The position numbers and the translations under genes are program-made. The notes below the pieces were generated by a model. The model was not told the origin of the DNA, ran no database searches, and saw nothing but the letters and a program-made list of their open reading frames with translations. From Alphaproteobacteria bacterium (GTDB lineage: Bacteria > Pseudomonadota > Alphaproteobacteria > Sphingomonadales > Kordiimonadaceae), in the NCBI GenBank assembly GCA_006226495.1, contig SBGU01000039.1, positions 1-64,000 of the forward strand: a stretch of 64,000 nt of DNA, read 5' to 3'. Position 1 is the first letter of the stretch. The number at the start of each line of letters is the position of its first letter. Of this stretch, positions 27,757-36,579 are shown in pieces.

Positions 27757-27795
27757 TGTTACGCAAATGACAGGGGATGTCATGAAAGCGTAACA
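27757..27795. promoter_or_regulatory. PhoB-like dyad operator upstream of the porin
   Basis: TGTTACGC (27757-27764), ATGACA (27767-27772), a five-base centre, TGTCAT (27778-27783) and GCGTAACA (27788-27795) form a mirrored arrangement. Read outward, each arm begins with TGTCAT, the core of the Pho-box half-site (CTGTCAT, perfect on the minus strand), and continues into GTAACA. PhoB control would suit the phosphate-porin family of the downstream gene, but the dyad geometry differs from the usual direct repeats. Confidence 0.5.
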
Positions 27796-27932
27796 CAAAC
27801 GGCGCTAAATCGCGCCGCGCCGGGGATGCCAGGGTATTCCCGGCACTATAACCGCCCGCAACGAGGCGGATCGCCAGATCGGGGGACAAGGTAAAAATAC
27901 TATCCCAGGGTCACTGAATAGGAACGAACAAG

Positions 27933-29243
27933 ATGCTGAACAGGAACCGTTTGCCGCTGCTTTTGGCAGCGACTGCCCTTGCCACGGCTGTGGCTGCGCC
28001 TGCCCAGGCGCAATCAATCGATGAGCTCAAGGCCCAGTTGGCTGCTCTCTCCAAACGTATCGAGGAACTTGAAAAGAAACAGGCCGACGCCGATTCCATG
28101 AAAGAAAAGGCCAAGAAGCCGGCTGTTGTCGTGAAGTCCGAGCCGGGCTTCGGGATTGCCTCCGACGATGGGCTCTTTGAACTGAACCTGCGGGGCCGGG
28201 TGTTTGTGGATGCCGGCTGGGCGTCCGACAAAGACGACACAATGGATATCAAGGCAACCGAAATCAGGGCCGCCCGTATCGGTATTGATGGTACCGCCTG
28301 GAAGAAAATGAGCTACCGCATCGAAGCCGATTTCGCCGGCGACAAGGCCACGCTCAATGATGCCTACCTGCAATATAAAAGCAGCATGGGTGCATGGAAG
28401 ATGGGTTATTTCAAACCGTCCGTGTCGCTTGAAGAAACGACCTCGTCTGTGGTCACGACCTTCATGGAACGTGCCGCCTTTACCGACGCCTTCAACTTTG
28501 GCCGCAATATCGGTGTCAACTATTCCAACGGCGGCGACAACTGGACCTTCAACGCCGGTCTGTTCCGCGGCAACAATGCGTCTGCATTCGACGATGAAGG
28601 TTACCTGGTTGCCGTGCGTGCAACCTATGGCGACACGTTCGATGGCGGCGCCTGGCTGCTGGGCGGTTCGTTCCGGCTGCAGGATGTGGGCGACGGCAGC
28701 GCAATGCGCTACCGCCAGCGCGAACATGTGCACCTGACCGACCCGCTGGTCGCAACGGGTTCCATTGCCACGAAAGACCGCTTCACCGGCCTTGAAGCCG
28801 CCGTCCAGGCCAGCAGCTTCCACGCTGCAGCCGAATGGGGCCTTCTGCGCGCCGACAACGCCGGCGCCGGGGGCCGCGATGCCGATTTTTATGGTGGTTA
28901 CATCGAAGCAGGCTGGTTCATCACCGGCGAAAGCAAGCCGCTCAACCTGAAAAAAGGCCTGTGGGACCGTCCGAAGGTTGATGCCCCCGTTCAGGACGGC
29001 GGCATCGGTGCCTGGCAGGTCGCCGGGCGTTTTGACCGGATCGACCTGACCGCCGACGGTGTCTATGGCGGCGAGCAGGAAACCTACCTCCTGGGTGTCA
29101 ACTGGTACCTGAACCGCAACTCGCGCCTGATGCTCAACCTCAGCCACAGCAGCATCAAGAAAGCCTTCGATGTTGCGCAGGATGGCAGCGACGGTGCGAA
29201 CTCAGCCGATGCCCTGGGTCTGCGCGCACAGGTCGATTGGTAA
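27933..29243 (+). CDS. outer-membrane porin of the phosphate-selective OprO/OprP family
   Basis: The 436-residue precursor has a signal peptide ending AQA|QS (residue 26), a short coiled coil (IDELKAQLAALSKRIEELEKK) that would trimerise or tether it to peptidoglycan, and then a 16-strand-type beta barrel ending in the aromatic residue of QVDW as outer-membrane proteins do. The LNLRGRVFVDAGW, RAARIGIDGTAWKKMSYRIEADFAG and LQYKSSMGAWKMGYFKPSVSLEE phrases match the Porin_O_P family, which takes up phosphate or polyphosphate. Ion specificity is unproven here. The dyad 138 bases upstream may be its operator. A strong terminator follows. Confidence 0.86.
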   Translation: MLNRNRLPLLLAATALATAVAAPAQAQSIDELKAQLAALSKRIEELEKKQADADSMKEKAKKPAVVVKSEPGFGIASDDGLFELNLRGRVFVDAGWASDKDDTMDIKATEIRAARIGIDGTAWKKMSYRIEADFAGDKATLNDAYLQYKSSMGAWKMGYFKPSVSLEETTSSVVTTFMERAAFTDAFNFGRNIGVNYSNGGDNWTFNAGLFRGNNASAFDDEGYLVAVRATYGDTFDGGAWLLGGSFRLQDVGDGSAMRYRQREHVHLTDPLVATGSIATKDRFTGLEAAVQASSFHAAAEWGLLRADNAGAGGRDADFYGGYIEAGWFITGESKPLNLKKGLWDRPKVDAPVQDGGIGAWQVAGRFDRIDLTADGVYGGEQETYLLGVNWYLNRNSRLMLNLSHSSIKKAFDVAQDGSDGANSADALGLRAQVDW

Positions 29244-29551
29244 GAAAATCTACCAGAAAAGCATGAATACGGCGGCCAGAAATGGCCGCCGTTTTTCTTT
29301 TAAGTTTTGTTTTTGTTTGATAAAAATGTGATCTCAATTTTTCAGGGTTCAACAAGAAAAAGTGTCTTGTATGGGGGCGAAAAACTGATAATTTTTGCGA
29401 CCTGAACTGCTAACACCAAACTGTCACAGGTGCCATGGTAACAACGTACCATATCAACCGGGTAAACCGATCGCGACGAAGCAGGCGCTGCTAGAAGCAG
29501 CGCGCCTTTGACGCCACCCGTTTACTTTTTTGGCGCTTCGTCGCCATTGAT
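29244..29551. other. 308-base intergenic region between porin and GNAT genes
   Basis: It holds the porin terminator at its left end, then an AT-rich stretch (29300-29400) unlike the surroundings. After that comes a hairpin with GCGCTGCT (29485-29492) and AGCAGCGC (29496-29503) followed by GCCTTTG. No open frame with a ribosome site is visible. A small RNA ending near 29508 is possible. Confidence 0.55.
29269..29300 (+). terminator. intrinsic terminator of the porin gene
   Basis: ACGGCGGCCA (29269-29278), loop GAAA and TGGCCGCCGT (29283-29292) are followed by a T-rich run. The GNRA loop makes it very stable. Confidence 0.93.
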
Positions 29552-30136
29552 ATGGATACACTGCCGATGATCACTTTCGATCAAGAACGGGCATTCGATT
29601 CTGCTCAGGTTGAAACCCTGCTGGACGTTGCCTTCGGACCTGACCGGTTCAGCAAATCTTCCTACAGCCTCCGCGAAAATGTCGCACCGCTGACGCATCT
29701 GTCGTGGGTTGCGCGCCATGAAGGCCGCCTGGTGGGTACCGTGCGTTTCTGGCCGATCCATGTGCAGGACATGATCCGTGGCACGAAGGAGCAGGCGCTG
29801 CTTCTGGGCCCGCTTGCGGTTGCCCCTGACATGCAAAGCCACGGTATCGGTGGTGACCTGATGCGCCGTGCCCTTGCGCGTGCCAATGCGTCCGGCCACG
29901 ACCGCATTCTGCTGGTGGGCGACCATGCCTACTACAGCCGGTTCGGCTTCGAGCACGTGCTGCCGCGCTATATCACCATGCCTGGCGGCAAAGATGCGCG
30001 CCGGCTTCTGGTGCGTCAGCCGGCCACCATGGCGTCTCTGCCTGCCGTCGGCAAAATCGTGTCGGTGGCCGATGCGCTGCCGGTTCCGGCCGCGGTCGCG
30101 GTGCCGCGCGCTCCGGCGCTGCCCCTCTGTGCCTGA
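29552..30136 (+). CDS. GNAT-family N-acetyltransferase (YhbS-like)
   Basis: This 194-residue enzyme transfers acetyl from acetyl-CoA to an unknown amine. The acetyl-CoA-binding motif is LLGPLAVAPDMQSHGIGGDLMRRAL (the Q/RxxGxG/A loop is QSHGIGG), preceded by the VGTVRFWPI strand and followed by LLVGDHAYYSRFGFE, typical of the YhbS subgroup. The last 40 residues are a proline/alanine-rich tail. The ATG at 29552 has no clear ribosome site; an ATG at 29567 is an alternative. Confidence 0.8.
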   Translation: MDTLPMITFDQERAFDSAQVETLLDVAFGPDRFSKSSYSLRENVAPLTHLSWVARHEGRLVGTVRFWPIHVQDMIRGTKEQALLLGPLAVAPDMQSHGIGGDLMRRALARANASGHDRILLVGDHAYYSRFGFEHVLPRYITMPGGKDARRLLVRQPATMASLPAVGKIVSVADALPVPAAVAVPRAPALPLCA

Positions 30137-30263
30137 AATATGCGTGTCCGGGCCCGTGCGTTATGCCGGGCCCGGTGCGCCCGCCGTTACGGAGGCCTGG
30201 TCAATTGGCTAAGGCCTTTTCTTCTTTGCCGACCTGCCCATATAGTGGGGCAGGAGACATGTC

Positions 30264-30848
30264 ATGACCGTTGAAAGCGCCCACAAGCCGTTCGATCTGC
30301 AGGAACTTGTCAAACAGGTGGAAGGCCAGCGCTTCCCGCCCGTTGACAAGTGGAACCCGCCTTTCTGCGGCGATATCGACATGGTCATCAAACCGGACGG
30401 CACCTGGTTCTATATGGGCACGCCCATCGGCCGGCAGCGCATGGTGAAGCTGTTTTCCACCGTGCTGCGCCACGATGCGGATGGTCGTTTCTATCTGGTC
30501 ACGCCGGTCGAGAAGATCGGCATCACGGTCGAGGATGCGCCCTTTGTCGCGACAGCCGTTGATATCTACGACAGCGCGGAAGGCGAACGGCTGTTGAAAT
30601 TCACCACCAATGTCGGTGACAAGGTGATCGCAGACCGCGACCACCCGATCCGGGTAGAAACAGACGATGAAACCGGCGAGCCGCGCCCCTATGTGCTGGT
30701 GCGCGGACGGCTGGAAGCGCTGATCTCCCGCGCCGTTTTTTATGAACTTGTCGACAAGGCGGACCTCGAACGCGATGGCGGCTCCAGCGAATTGTTGATC
30801 GAAAGCCGGGGTGTCAGCTTCAGTCTCGGCGCCTGGGAAGAGGGCTGA
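30264..30848 (+). CDS. DUF1285 family protein
   Basis: This 194-residue protein is of unknown function. The FCGDIDMVIKPDGTWFYMGTPIGRQRMVKLFSTVLRHDADGRFYLVTPVEK phrase spans the first barrel of the DUF1285 fold, and the second half (LEALISRAVFYELVD) is also typical. AGGAGA precedes the ATG. It heads a tight four-gene run (DUF1285, nudix, DUF6111, cca) that I know from other alphaproteobacteria, and the spacing to the next gene is three bases. Confidence 0.87.
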   Translation: MTVESAHKPFDLQELVKQVEGQRFPPVDKWNPPFCGDIDMVIKPDGTWFYMGTPIGRQRMVKLFSTVLRHDADGRFYLVTPVEKIGITVEDAPFVATAVDIYDSAEGERLLKFTTNVGDKVIADRDHPIRVETDDETGEPRPYVLVRGRLEALISRAVFYELVDKADLERDGGSSELLIESRGVSFSLGAWEEG

Positions 30849-30851
30849 CAG

Positions 30852-31475
30852 GTGCGTGATCTGCTTGCCAGGGCCCTGTCGGCCGACAATCCCGCAGCGC
30901 GTGGTCGCCGCAGCGACTATGACCTCAATGGCACCGCAAAGGCTGAATTCCTGAAGGATGTCACGCTTCGGCAGGCTGCCGTGCTTGTGCCGATTGTCGA
31001 ACGTGCGAACGCCTATACCATCCTGTTGACCAAGCGCACCGAACACCTTCCCAAACACGCGGGGCAGGTCAGTTTTCCTGGCGGCGCGGTCGATCCGGCA
31101 GACAGGGATGCGGTCGATGCGGCTCTTCGGGAAGCCGAGGAGGAAATTGGCCTCAATCGTTCGTATGTCGACGTTTGCGGTTTTCTGGACGAATATCGCA
31201 CAGGCACGGGTTTCAGCATCACGCCCGTGGTGGCGCTGGTGCGCCCCGGCTTCACCATCACTCTGCAGCCGGACGAAGTGGACAGTGCCTTTGAGGTGCC
31301 GTTTGATTTTCTGATGGACCGGCGCAACCATAAGCGCCAATCTGCTTTCTGGAAGGGGCAGATGCGGGAATATTATGCCATGCCCTACATGGATTATCAT
31401 ATCTGGGGGGCAACAGCCGCCATGCTGGTGAACCTGTGTGACGTGCTGGATGCTGTGCAGGAGACAACGCCATGA
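30852..31475 (+). CDS. CoA pyrophosphatase (nudix hydrolase, NudL-like)
   Basis: This 207-residue nudix enzyme hydrolyses CoA or its derivatives to 3',5'-ADP and phosphopantetheine. The nudix box spans G78 to L101 with the metal ligands in REAEEEIG. The preceding LTKRTEHLPKHAGQVSFPGG is the UPF0035 signature that singles out CoA pyrophosphatases. The start is GTG at 30852, three bases after the DUF1285 stop. Its stop overlaps the ATG of the next gene by four bases (ATGA). Confidence 0.9.
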   Translation: MRDLLARALSADNPAARGRRSDYDLNGTAKAEFLKDVTLRQAAVLVPIVERANAYTILLTKRTEHLPKHAGQVSFPGGAVDPADRDAVDAALREAEEEIGLNRSYVDVCGFLDEYRTGTGFSITPVVALVRPGFTITLQPDEVDSAFEVPFDFLMDRRNHKRQSAFWKGQMREYYAMPYMDYHIWGATAAMLVNLCDVLDAVQETTP

Positions 31476-31807
31476 TTGCGATCCTTTTGCGGGCGGCCCT
31501 CCTGGTGCTGCCGCTTGTGGCCGTCATTCTGTGGTTGCGCTGGCGCTGGGCGCACCAGGGAGACCCTGAAATGCTGGAAAGCGAACTCGGGCGCCTGCGT
31601 ATAACGCTCGTGGCGATCGGGGGCGCCATGCTCATTGTCCTGCTGGCGCTGCGCTTCACCGACAATGACACGGGCGCACCGCGCACCCATTATGTGCCGC
31701 CGCACAGCGAAAACGGCAAAGTGGTGCCCGGTCGTTTCGAACCCGTGCCTGATGCTCAGCCAGAGCCGCAGGAAGACCCGGAAGAAGATGGCGCCCCGTC
31801 GCGTTGA
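31472..31807 (+). CDS. small inner-membrane protein, DUF6111-like
   Basis: This 111-residue protein has two hydrophobic helices (about residues 3-23 and 45-63) and a proline/glutamate-rich cytoplasmic or periplasmic tail. Its size, topology and position between the CoA pyrophosphatase and CCA transferase genes match DUF6111, a family of unknown function. It overlaps both neighbours (4 bases upstream, 20 downstream), which indicates translational coupling. Confidence 0.75.
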   Translation: MIAILLRAALLVLPLVAVILWLRWRWAHQGDPEMLESELGRLRITLVAIGGAMLIVLLALRFTDNDTGAPRTHYVPPHSENGKVVPGRFEPVPDAQPEPQEDPEEDGAPSR

Positions 31808-32987
31808 CGCCCCCTGGCTTATGGCCCCCTTTGTCAAAAAGGTGGTCGCGGCACTGGGACAGGGCACCATCCGGTTTGTTGGCGGTGCAGTGCGCGATAC
31901 CTTGATGGGGCGCCGGATCGGCGATATCGACGCGGCAACCAGCCATGTGCCGGCAGATACACTTTCACGTCTTGAAAACGCCGGCATCCGTGCGGTCCCG
32001 ACTGGCCTTGGCCATGGCACTGTCACGGCCGTGTCGGATGATGGCCTGCATATCGAGATCACAACATTGCGCCACGATGTGCGCACGGATGGCCGTCATG
32101 CCGAGGTCGCCTTTACCGACGACTGGACCGCCGACGCTGCCCGCCGCGACTTCACCATGAATGCCCTGTATCTGGCACCGGATGGCACCTTGTTCGACCC
32201 CGTGTCGGGTTATGGCGACCTGCAGGCCGGGCGGGTTCGTTTCATTGGCGACGCCGCGACGCGCATTCGGGAAGATGCCCTGCGTATCCTGCGTTTCTTC
32301 CGCTTCCATGCCCACTATGGTGCCGGCGCGCCGGACCGGGAAGGCCTGCAGGCCTGTGCGGCCGAGGCAAGCCTGATCGACGCCTTGTCAGCCGAACGGG
32401 TGCGCGATGAAATGCTGAAACTGCTCGGGGCGCCGGACCCGGTCGCGACATGGCAGGCCATGGCAGATGCCGGTGTCGCCGCGCACCTGCCGGGTGCGCC
32501 GTTTGATCTGGCTGGCCTGGACCGTCTTGTTGTGCGGGAACGGGACACCGGGCAGGTGCCGGATGTGCTGTTGCGGCTGGTGGCTGTTGCGGCGCTCGAA
32601 CCGGCGTCCGTGCGCGCCCCGGCCAAAGCGCTGCGCCTGTCCGGCAATGATACGCAGGCCCTTGCTGCCTATGCCCAGGGGCGCACCGACGCGCTGGCCC
32701 TGGATGGGGCGGGCCTGCGGGCTTACCTGTACCGGCATGGCAGGCTGGCGGCAAAGGCGTGCCTGATGGTCGCGCCAGCCGCGCCGCCGGCTGCGACCCT
32801 GGCCTGTGCCGCAGAATGGAACATTCCTCAACTGCCGGTCCGCGGTGCCGACCTGCTGGCGCTCGGCCTGCGCCCTGGTCCCCGGGTTTCAACCATATTG
32901 CAGGCGCTGGACGAGGACTGGATTGCTTCGGACTTCAGGCTCGACCGTTCGGCGCTCCTCGAAAAAGCTGAGGCACTTCTGTCCTAA
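31788..32987 (+). CDS. cca: CCA tRNA nucleotidyltransferase / poly(A) polymerase family
   Basis: This 399-residue class II nucleotidyltransferase adds or repairs the CCA end of tRNAs. The head domain shows [19 protein letters not shown] with catalytic D46 and D48, followed by the EITTLRHD strand, [15 protein letters not shown] and the [18 protein letters not shown] helix-turn. These are the canonical motifs. The start at 31788 ([10 protein letters not shown]) overlaps the previous gene by 20 bases; a longer frame from 31635 lies wholly inside it. Poly(A) polymerase is the alternative, but an alphaproteobacterium normally has a single such gene serving CCA addition. Confidence 0.9.
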   Translation: MAPRRVDAPWLMAPFVKKVVAALGQGTIRFVGGAVRDTLMGRRIGDIDAATSHVPADTLSRLENAGIRAVPTGLGHGTVTAVSDDGLHIEITTLRHDVRTDGRHAEVAFTDDWTADAARRDFTMNALYLAPDGTLFDPVSGYGDLQAGRVRFIGDAATRIREDALRILRFFRFHAHYGAGAPDREGLQACAAEASLIDALSAERVRDEMLKLLGAPDPVATWQAMADAGVAAHLPGAPFDLAGLDRLVVRERDTGQVPDVLLRLVAVAALEPASVRAPAKALRLSGNDTQALAAYAQGRTDALALDGAGLRAYLYRHGRLAAKACLMVAPAAPPAATLACAAEWNIPQLPVRGADLLALGLRPGPRVSTILQALDEDWIASDFRLDRSALLEKAEALLS

Positions 32988-33094
32988 TTTCTGGTGCCCT
33001 ATCAATTTTCTTTAAATTTCGTTTACCTTTGGTCATGTATGGCTGGGACGCACGTTTGTTTTCGGCGCCCGTCCGTGGCGCCCGAGGGGGAATA

Positions 33095-34435
33095 ATGTTT
33101 GATATTCAAGAGTCCGTTGCACCGGCGCTTCGCGGTCGGCTAAGCCTTTTTGCCATCGACCAGGGCACCATGACGCTGCTTGGCGAAAGTGTCGACGCGG
33201 TCATGGCCTGCCTTGAGCCTGTTTTTGCCGGCTTTTACGAGCATCTGTGGCAGATGCCGGAAGCACAGGCCATCCTGGGTTCGCGCGACCGCTTCCCGGC
33301 CTTGATCGCTAAACAGCGTGGCCACTGGCGCCAGTTGCTGTCCGGTCGCTTTGACGATGCCTATCATACCAGCGCCAACGCCATCGGGCAGGCGCATTTC
33401 CGTATCGGGCTCGAACCCGGGCTTTATATCGGCGGCTATTCCTATGTGCTGGGCCGCATGATGCCGGCGCTCGCCACCACGTTCGGCGACCAGGCCGGCA
33501 CCATGCAGGCAGCGGTGGGCAAGGTGCTGATGCTGGATATGGACCTGGCGCTTTCGGTCTATATGGACGCCATGAGCACAGCACGCCGCGACGATCTTGC
33601 GGCCCACGCTGCCGAACTTGAAAACCAGGTGCAGCAGGTTGCTGAAGATCTGGCCGAACAGGCGGCAGCAGTTCGCAACACAGTCGCCGAGCTTGTGAAC
33701 ACCGTGCAGGATGTCAGCCACAGTGCGACAGCCGTTGCAGCCGCCTCCGAACAGGCAAGCGTCAATGTCGGAACTGTTGCAGCCGCAACAGAAGAACTGA
33801 GCGCCTCCGTGCGTGAAATTGGCCGCCAGGCCGGCCAGTCGCGCGACATCAGCGACCGCGCCGTCGCCGAAGCCGAACGTGCCACAACGGCCATCGAAGG
33901 CCTGTCGGGCACCGCACGCGAAATCGGCAATGTGTTGAAGCTGATTTCCGATATTGCAAGCCAGACCAACCTGTTGGCGCTGAATGCCACCATCGAAGCG
34001 GCGCGCGCGGGCGAGGCAGGTCGCGGTTTTGCGGTGGTGGCGAGCGAGGTCAAGAGCCTTGCCAACGAAACCGCGCGGGCAACCGGCACCATCAGCCAGC
34101 AGATCACCGCCATCCAGGATGCCGCGCGCAACACCGCCGAAGTGATCGGCGGCATCGAGCGCGTGATCGCCGAAATGAAAGCGAATGCCACAGCGATCGC
34201 CGATGCGGTCGAGGAACAGATGGCCGCCACCGGCGAGATCAGCCAGAATGTGCAGGAAGCCGCCGCGGGCACCCAGCAGGTGGCGTCGGAAATGTACCAG
34301 ATTTCGAACCAGACCAGCCGGGCCGATGGCCTGACAAGCGAGCTGTCGGTGACCGCAGGTGCTACGGAAGAGGCCGCAGTAACCTTGAAAGCCCGGGTGC
34401 ATGAGGTCGTCAGCCGTATGCAGGGTGCTGCCTGA
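33095..34435 (+). CDS. globin-coupled methyl-accepting transducer (HemAT-like aerotaxis sensor)
   Basis: This 446-residue soluble chemoreceptor has no membrane helix. Residues 1-165 are a protoglobin domain, with the proximal haem histidine H101 in [22 protein letters not shown]. The rest is a coiled-coil MCP signalling domain with the tip [40 protein letters not shown]. The protein should sense oxygen through haem and signal to a CheA array. The start at 33095 follows GAGGGGG; an upstream ATG at 33029 would add a tail unlike other globin sensors. Confidence 0.92.
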   Translation: MFDIQESVAPALRGRLSLFAIDQGTMTLLGESVDAVMACLEPVFAGFYEHLWQMPEAQAILGSRDRFPALIAKQRGHWRQLLSGRFDDAYHTSANAIGQAHFRIGLEPGLYIGGYSYVLGRMMPALATTFGDQAGTMQAAVGKVLMLDMDLALSVYMDAMSTARRDDLAAHAAELENQVQQVAEDLAEQAAAVRNTVAELVNTVQDVSHSATAVAAASEQASVNVGTVAAATEELSASVREIGRQAGQSRDISDRAVAEAERATTAIEGLSGTAREIGNVLKLISDIASQTNLLALNATIEAARAGEAGRGFAVVASEVKSLANETARATGTISQQITAIQDAARNTAEVIGGIERVIAEMKANATAIADAVEEQMAATGEISQNVQEAAAGTQQVASEMYQISNQTSRADGLTSELSVTAGATEEAAVTLKARVHEVVSRMQGAA

Positions 34436-34456
34436 AGCTGCTGAAATATAATGAAA

Positions 34457-34484
34457 AAAAAGGGCGCCCGCACGGCGCCCTTTT
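34457..34484. terminator. bidirectional intrinsic terminator
   Basis: GGGCGCC (34462-34468) and GGCGCCC (34474-34480) are flanked by an A-run on the left and TTTT on the right, so it can end both the globin-transducer gene and the convergent isomerase gene. Confidence 0.9.
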
Positions 34485-34506
34485 GTTTTGCCCGGTCGCC
34501 GTGCGA

Positions 34507-35118
34507 TCAACCGGACTGCGCCACGATCTCGTCCTCGATGTCACGCAGGCGGTCCTTGCCGAAATAGAGTGCGTCAGCAACAAAGAAGCTGGGAGCGCCG
34601 AACACGCCACGTTTTACAGCGCCTTCGGTGTTGGCGATCAGCCCGGCTTTCACATCCGGGTCCTGCGCGGCGGTGGCCAGTGCCATGCCGTCGAGACCGC
34701 TGTCGTTCAGGGCCGTGACCACAATTTCTGGATCGTCCATCTTCTTAGGCGCTTCCCACATGTGATGGAACGTCGCCGCCATGAAAGCGGGCAGGGTGCC
34801 GGCTCGGTCCGCTGCCACAGCCATGCGCATCAGGAGAAGGGTGTTGACCGGAAAGTGCGGGTTGAACTGGAAGGCATCCAGCCCATGCCGAGCGATGAAA
34901 CGGCGCATTTCCAGCATTTCATACTGCAGCTTGGCGGGGACATTGGCGAAGGCCACGGCCGGCGAAGCATTGCCGGTGGCCTTGAATACGCCGCCCAGCA
35001 GGATCGGCACCGGCCTGAAATGCACGCCGGTGCGGGCCTCCAGGGCCGGCAGCATTTTCCAGGCGAGGTAGGCGTTCGGGCTGCCGAAATCGAACAGGAA
35101 CTCACAAACGGGGGCCAT
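34507..35118 (-). CDS. 2-hydroxychromene-2-carboxylate isomerase family (DsbA-like fold)
   Basis: This is a 203-residue thioredoxin-like protein of the kappa-GST/HCCA-isomerase class. The N-terminal EFLFDFGSPNAYLAWKML carries the active-site Ser-Pro in place of a CxxC, and the C-terminal GVFGAPSFFVADALYFGKDRL is the cis-Pro region. Family members isomerise aromatic intermediates in naphthalene breakdown, or use glutathione. No aromatic-degradation genes are nearby, so the substrate is open. It is 11 bases downstream of the SDR gene and probably shares its TetR-controlled promoter. Confidence 0.86.
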   Translation of the reverse strand: MAPVCEFLFDFGSPNAYLAWKMLPALEARTGVHFRPVPILLGGVFKATGNASPAVAFANVPAKLQYEMLEMRRFIARHGLDAFQFNPHFPVNTLLLMRMAVAADRAGTLPAFMAATFHHMWEAPKKMDDPEIVVTALNDSGLDGMALATAAQDPDVKAGLIANTEGAVKRGVFGAPSFFVADALYFGKDRLRDIEDEIVAQSG

Positions 35119-35129
35119 GACGGGTCTCC

Positions 35130-35876
35130 TCAGAATTTTTCCGCATAGGGGCGGATGTCAAGCTCGTGGGTCCAGGCGCTGCGCGGCTGGTTATGGAGCT
35201 GCCAGTAGGTTTCGCCAACGGCGCCCGGGTCCATCAGGGCGTCTGCGGGCAGGGCATCCAGCGCATCCGCGCCGCTGCGTTCCCGGATCATGCCACGCAC
35301 CCACTCGGTATCCACCGCTGCATCGATCACCAGATGCGCCACATGGATGCCCTTGGGGCCCAGTTCGCGCGCCATGGACTGGGCAACAGCCCGCAGGCCG
35401 AATTTGGCGCTGGCGAAGGCGGCAAACCCGGCGCCGCCGCGCATGCTGGCGGTCGCGCCCGTGAAGAAGATGGACCCTGCGCCCATCGGCAGCATGTGGC
35501 GTGCGGCTTCGCGCCCGGTCAGGAAACCGGACAGGCACGCCATTTCCCAGACCTTGCGGAACACCCGTTCCGTGGTGTCCAGAATGGGGAAATGCACATT
35601 GGCGCCGATGTTGAACACCACCACGGCCAAGGGCCCCGCAGCGGCTGCGTCATCCAGGAACGTCGTGACCTCATCTTCCTTGCGGGCATCGAGGGAGCGC
35701 ATGTCGGCCTTGGCGCCCAGCGCTTCGATCTCGGCCCCCAAGGGCGCCAGTTTGTCGCCGTTCCGGCGCCCGGCGAAGATGCTATAGCCTTCGCGGGCGA
35801 ACCTGAGCGCGATGCCGCGCCCGATGAAGTCGCCCGCACCAACGATGGCGCAGACCGGTGCCTTTTTCTCAGTCAT
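35130..35876 (-). CDS. SDR-family oxidoreductase lacking the catalytic tyrosine
   Basis: This 248-residue Rossmann protein has the cofactor motif AIVGAGDFIGRGIA and the helix-strand pattern of classical SDRs. The active-site YxxxK is replaced by FASAK, so the usual proton donor is a phenylalanine. The Ser position (FTGATAS) is also altered. It may bind NAD(P) without standard dehydrogenase activity, or use another residue. It is first in a two-gene minus-strand operon with the HCCA-isomerase homologue, divergent from the TetR gene. Confidence 0.82.
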   Translation of the reverse strand: MTEKKAPVCAIVGAGDFIGRGIALRFAREGYSIFAGRRNGDKLAPLGAEIEALGAKADMRSLDARKEDEVTTFLDDAAAAGPLAVVVFNIGANVHFPILDTTERVFRKVWEMACLSGFLTGREAARHMLPMGAGSIFFTGATASMRGGAGFAAFASAKFGLRAVAQSMARELGPKGIHVAHLVIDAAVDTEWVRGMIRERSGADALDALPADALMDPGAVGETYWQLHNQPRSAWTHELDIRPYAEKF

Positions 35877-35902
35877 GAAATCCCGTCCTTCCAGAAGTCT
35901 GT

Positions 35903-35940
35903 ATGATAGACATCATGTACATTAATATGATATTCATCAT
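35903..35940. promoter_or_regulatory. two tandem TetR-type operator palindromes
   Basis: ATGAT-N4-ATCAT occurs twice, at 35903-35916 and 35927-35940, 24 bases apart start to start, in the 99-base region between the divergent SDR and TetR genes. The TetR protein encoded at 35976 is the obvious ligand. Confidence 0.75.
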
Positions 35941-35975
35941 GCAGATCGTCAAGCCGAAACCATGGAGGCCGGATT

Positions 35976-36563
35976 TTGGGCTATTCGCGACAGCAGAAGC
36001 AGGAAAACCATGCCCGCATCGTGGCCATCGCGGCGCGGCGCTTCCGCGAGCTGGGGCTGGATGGCCTTGGCGTTGCCGATATCATGAAAGAAGCCGGCCT
36101 TACCCACGGCGGCTTTTACGCGCACTTTGCCTCGCGCGAGCAACTGGTGGCAGAGGCCATCGAGTTTGCCTTCCGGGAGGATGAGGACCGGCTGATGCGC
36201 GCCATGGGGCGGCGGCCACAGGGAAGCGCCGTGGAAAAGTTCCTGGATATCTACCTGACACCCGCGCACCGGGATACGCCGGGCAGGGGCTGCACCATGG
36301 CGGCGATCGCGCCCGAAGCCGCGCGCCGTGACCCCACTGTGCGCAACCTGTTCAGCAGCCAGATTGGCCGCTATGCCGACCTGCTGGCGGCAGAATCGAA
36401 CTTGCCGGCGGAAACGGTCGTGTCGGTTATCAGTGCATCGGTGGGGGCGCTGACCCTGTCCCGCGCGGTGGAAGATGCAGTTTTGTCGGAAAGCCTGCTG
36501 GCGGGCACCAAGGCGGCAATGTTGAAGCTGGTCGCCGGGCAGTCGGTGCCGCCCGGCGCCTGA
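35976..36563 (+). CDS. TetR-family transcriptional regulator
   Basis: This 195-residue regulator has an N-terminal helix-turn-helix (RELGLDGLGVADIMKEAGLTHGGFYAHFASREQLVAEAI, residues about 22-60) and a helical effector domain of the TetR_C type. The start is TTG at 35976, seven bases after GGAGG (35964-35968); no ATG fits better. Divergence from the SDR/isomerase pair and two palindromes between them suggest that it represses that operon and itself. Confidence 0.9.
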   Translation: MGYSRQQKQENHARIVAIAARRFRELGLDGLGVADIMKEAGLTHGGFYAHFASREQLVAEAIEFAFREDEDRLMRAMGRRPQGSAVEKFLDIYLTPAHRDTPGRGCTMAAIAPEAARRDPTVRNLFSSQIGRYADLLAAESNLPAETVVSVISASVGALTLSRAVEDAVLSESLLAGTKAAMLKLVAGQSVPPGA

Positions 36564-36579
36564 TGTCTGGGAACCGGGC

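Noticed and set aside
30140..30235. GC-rich repeats and an AGGCC ... GGCCTTTT element before the DUF1285 gene as a terminator of the GNAT gene.
   Set aside because: The stem is only five pairs with a long loop, too weak to list as a feature.
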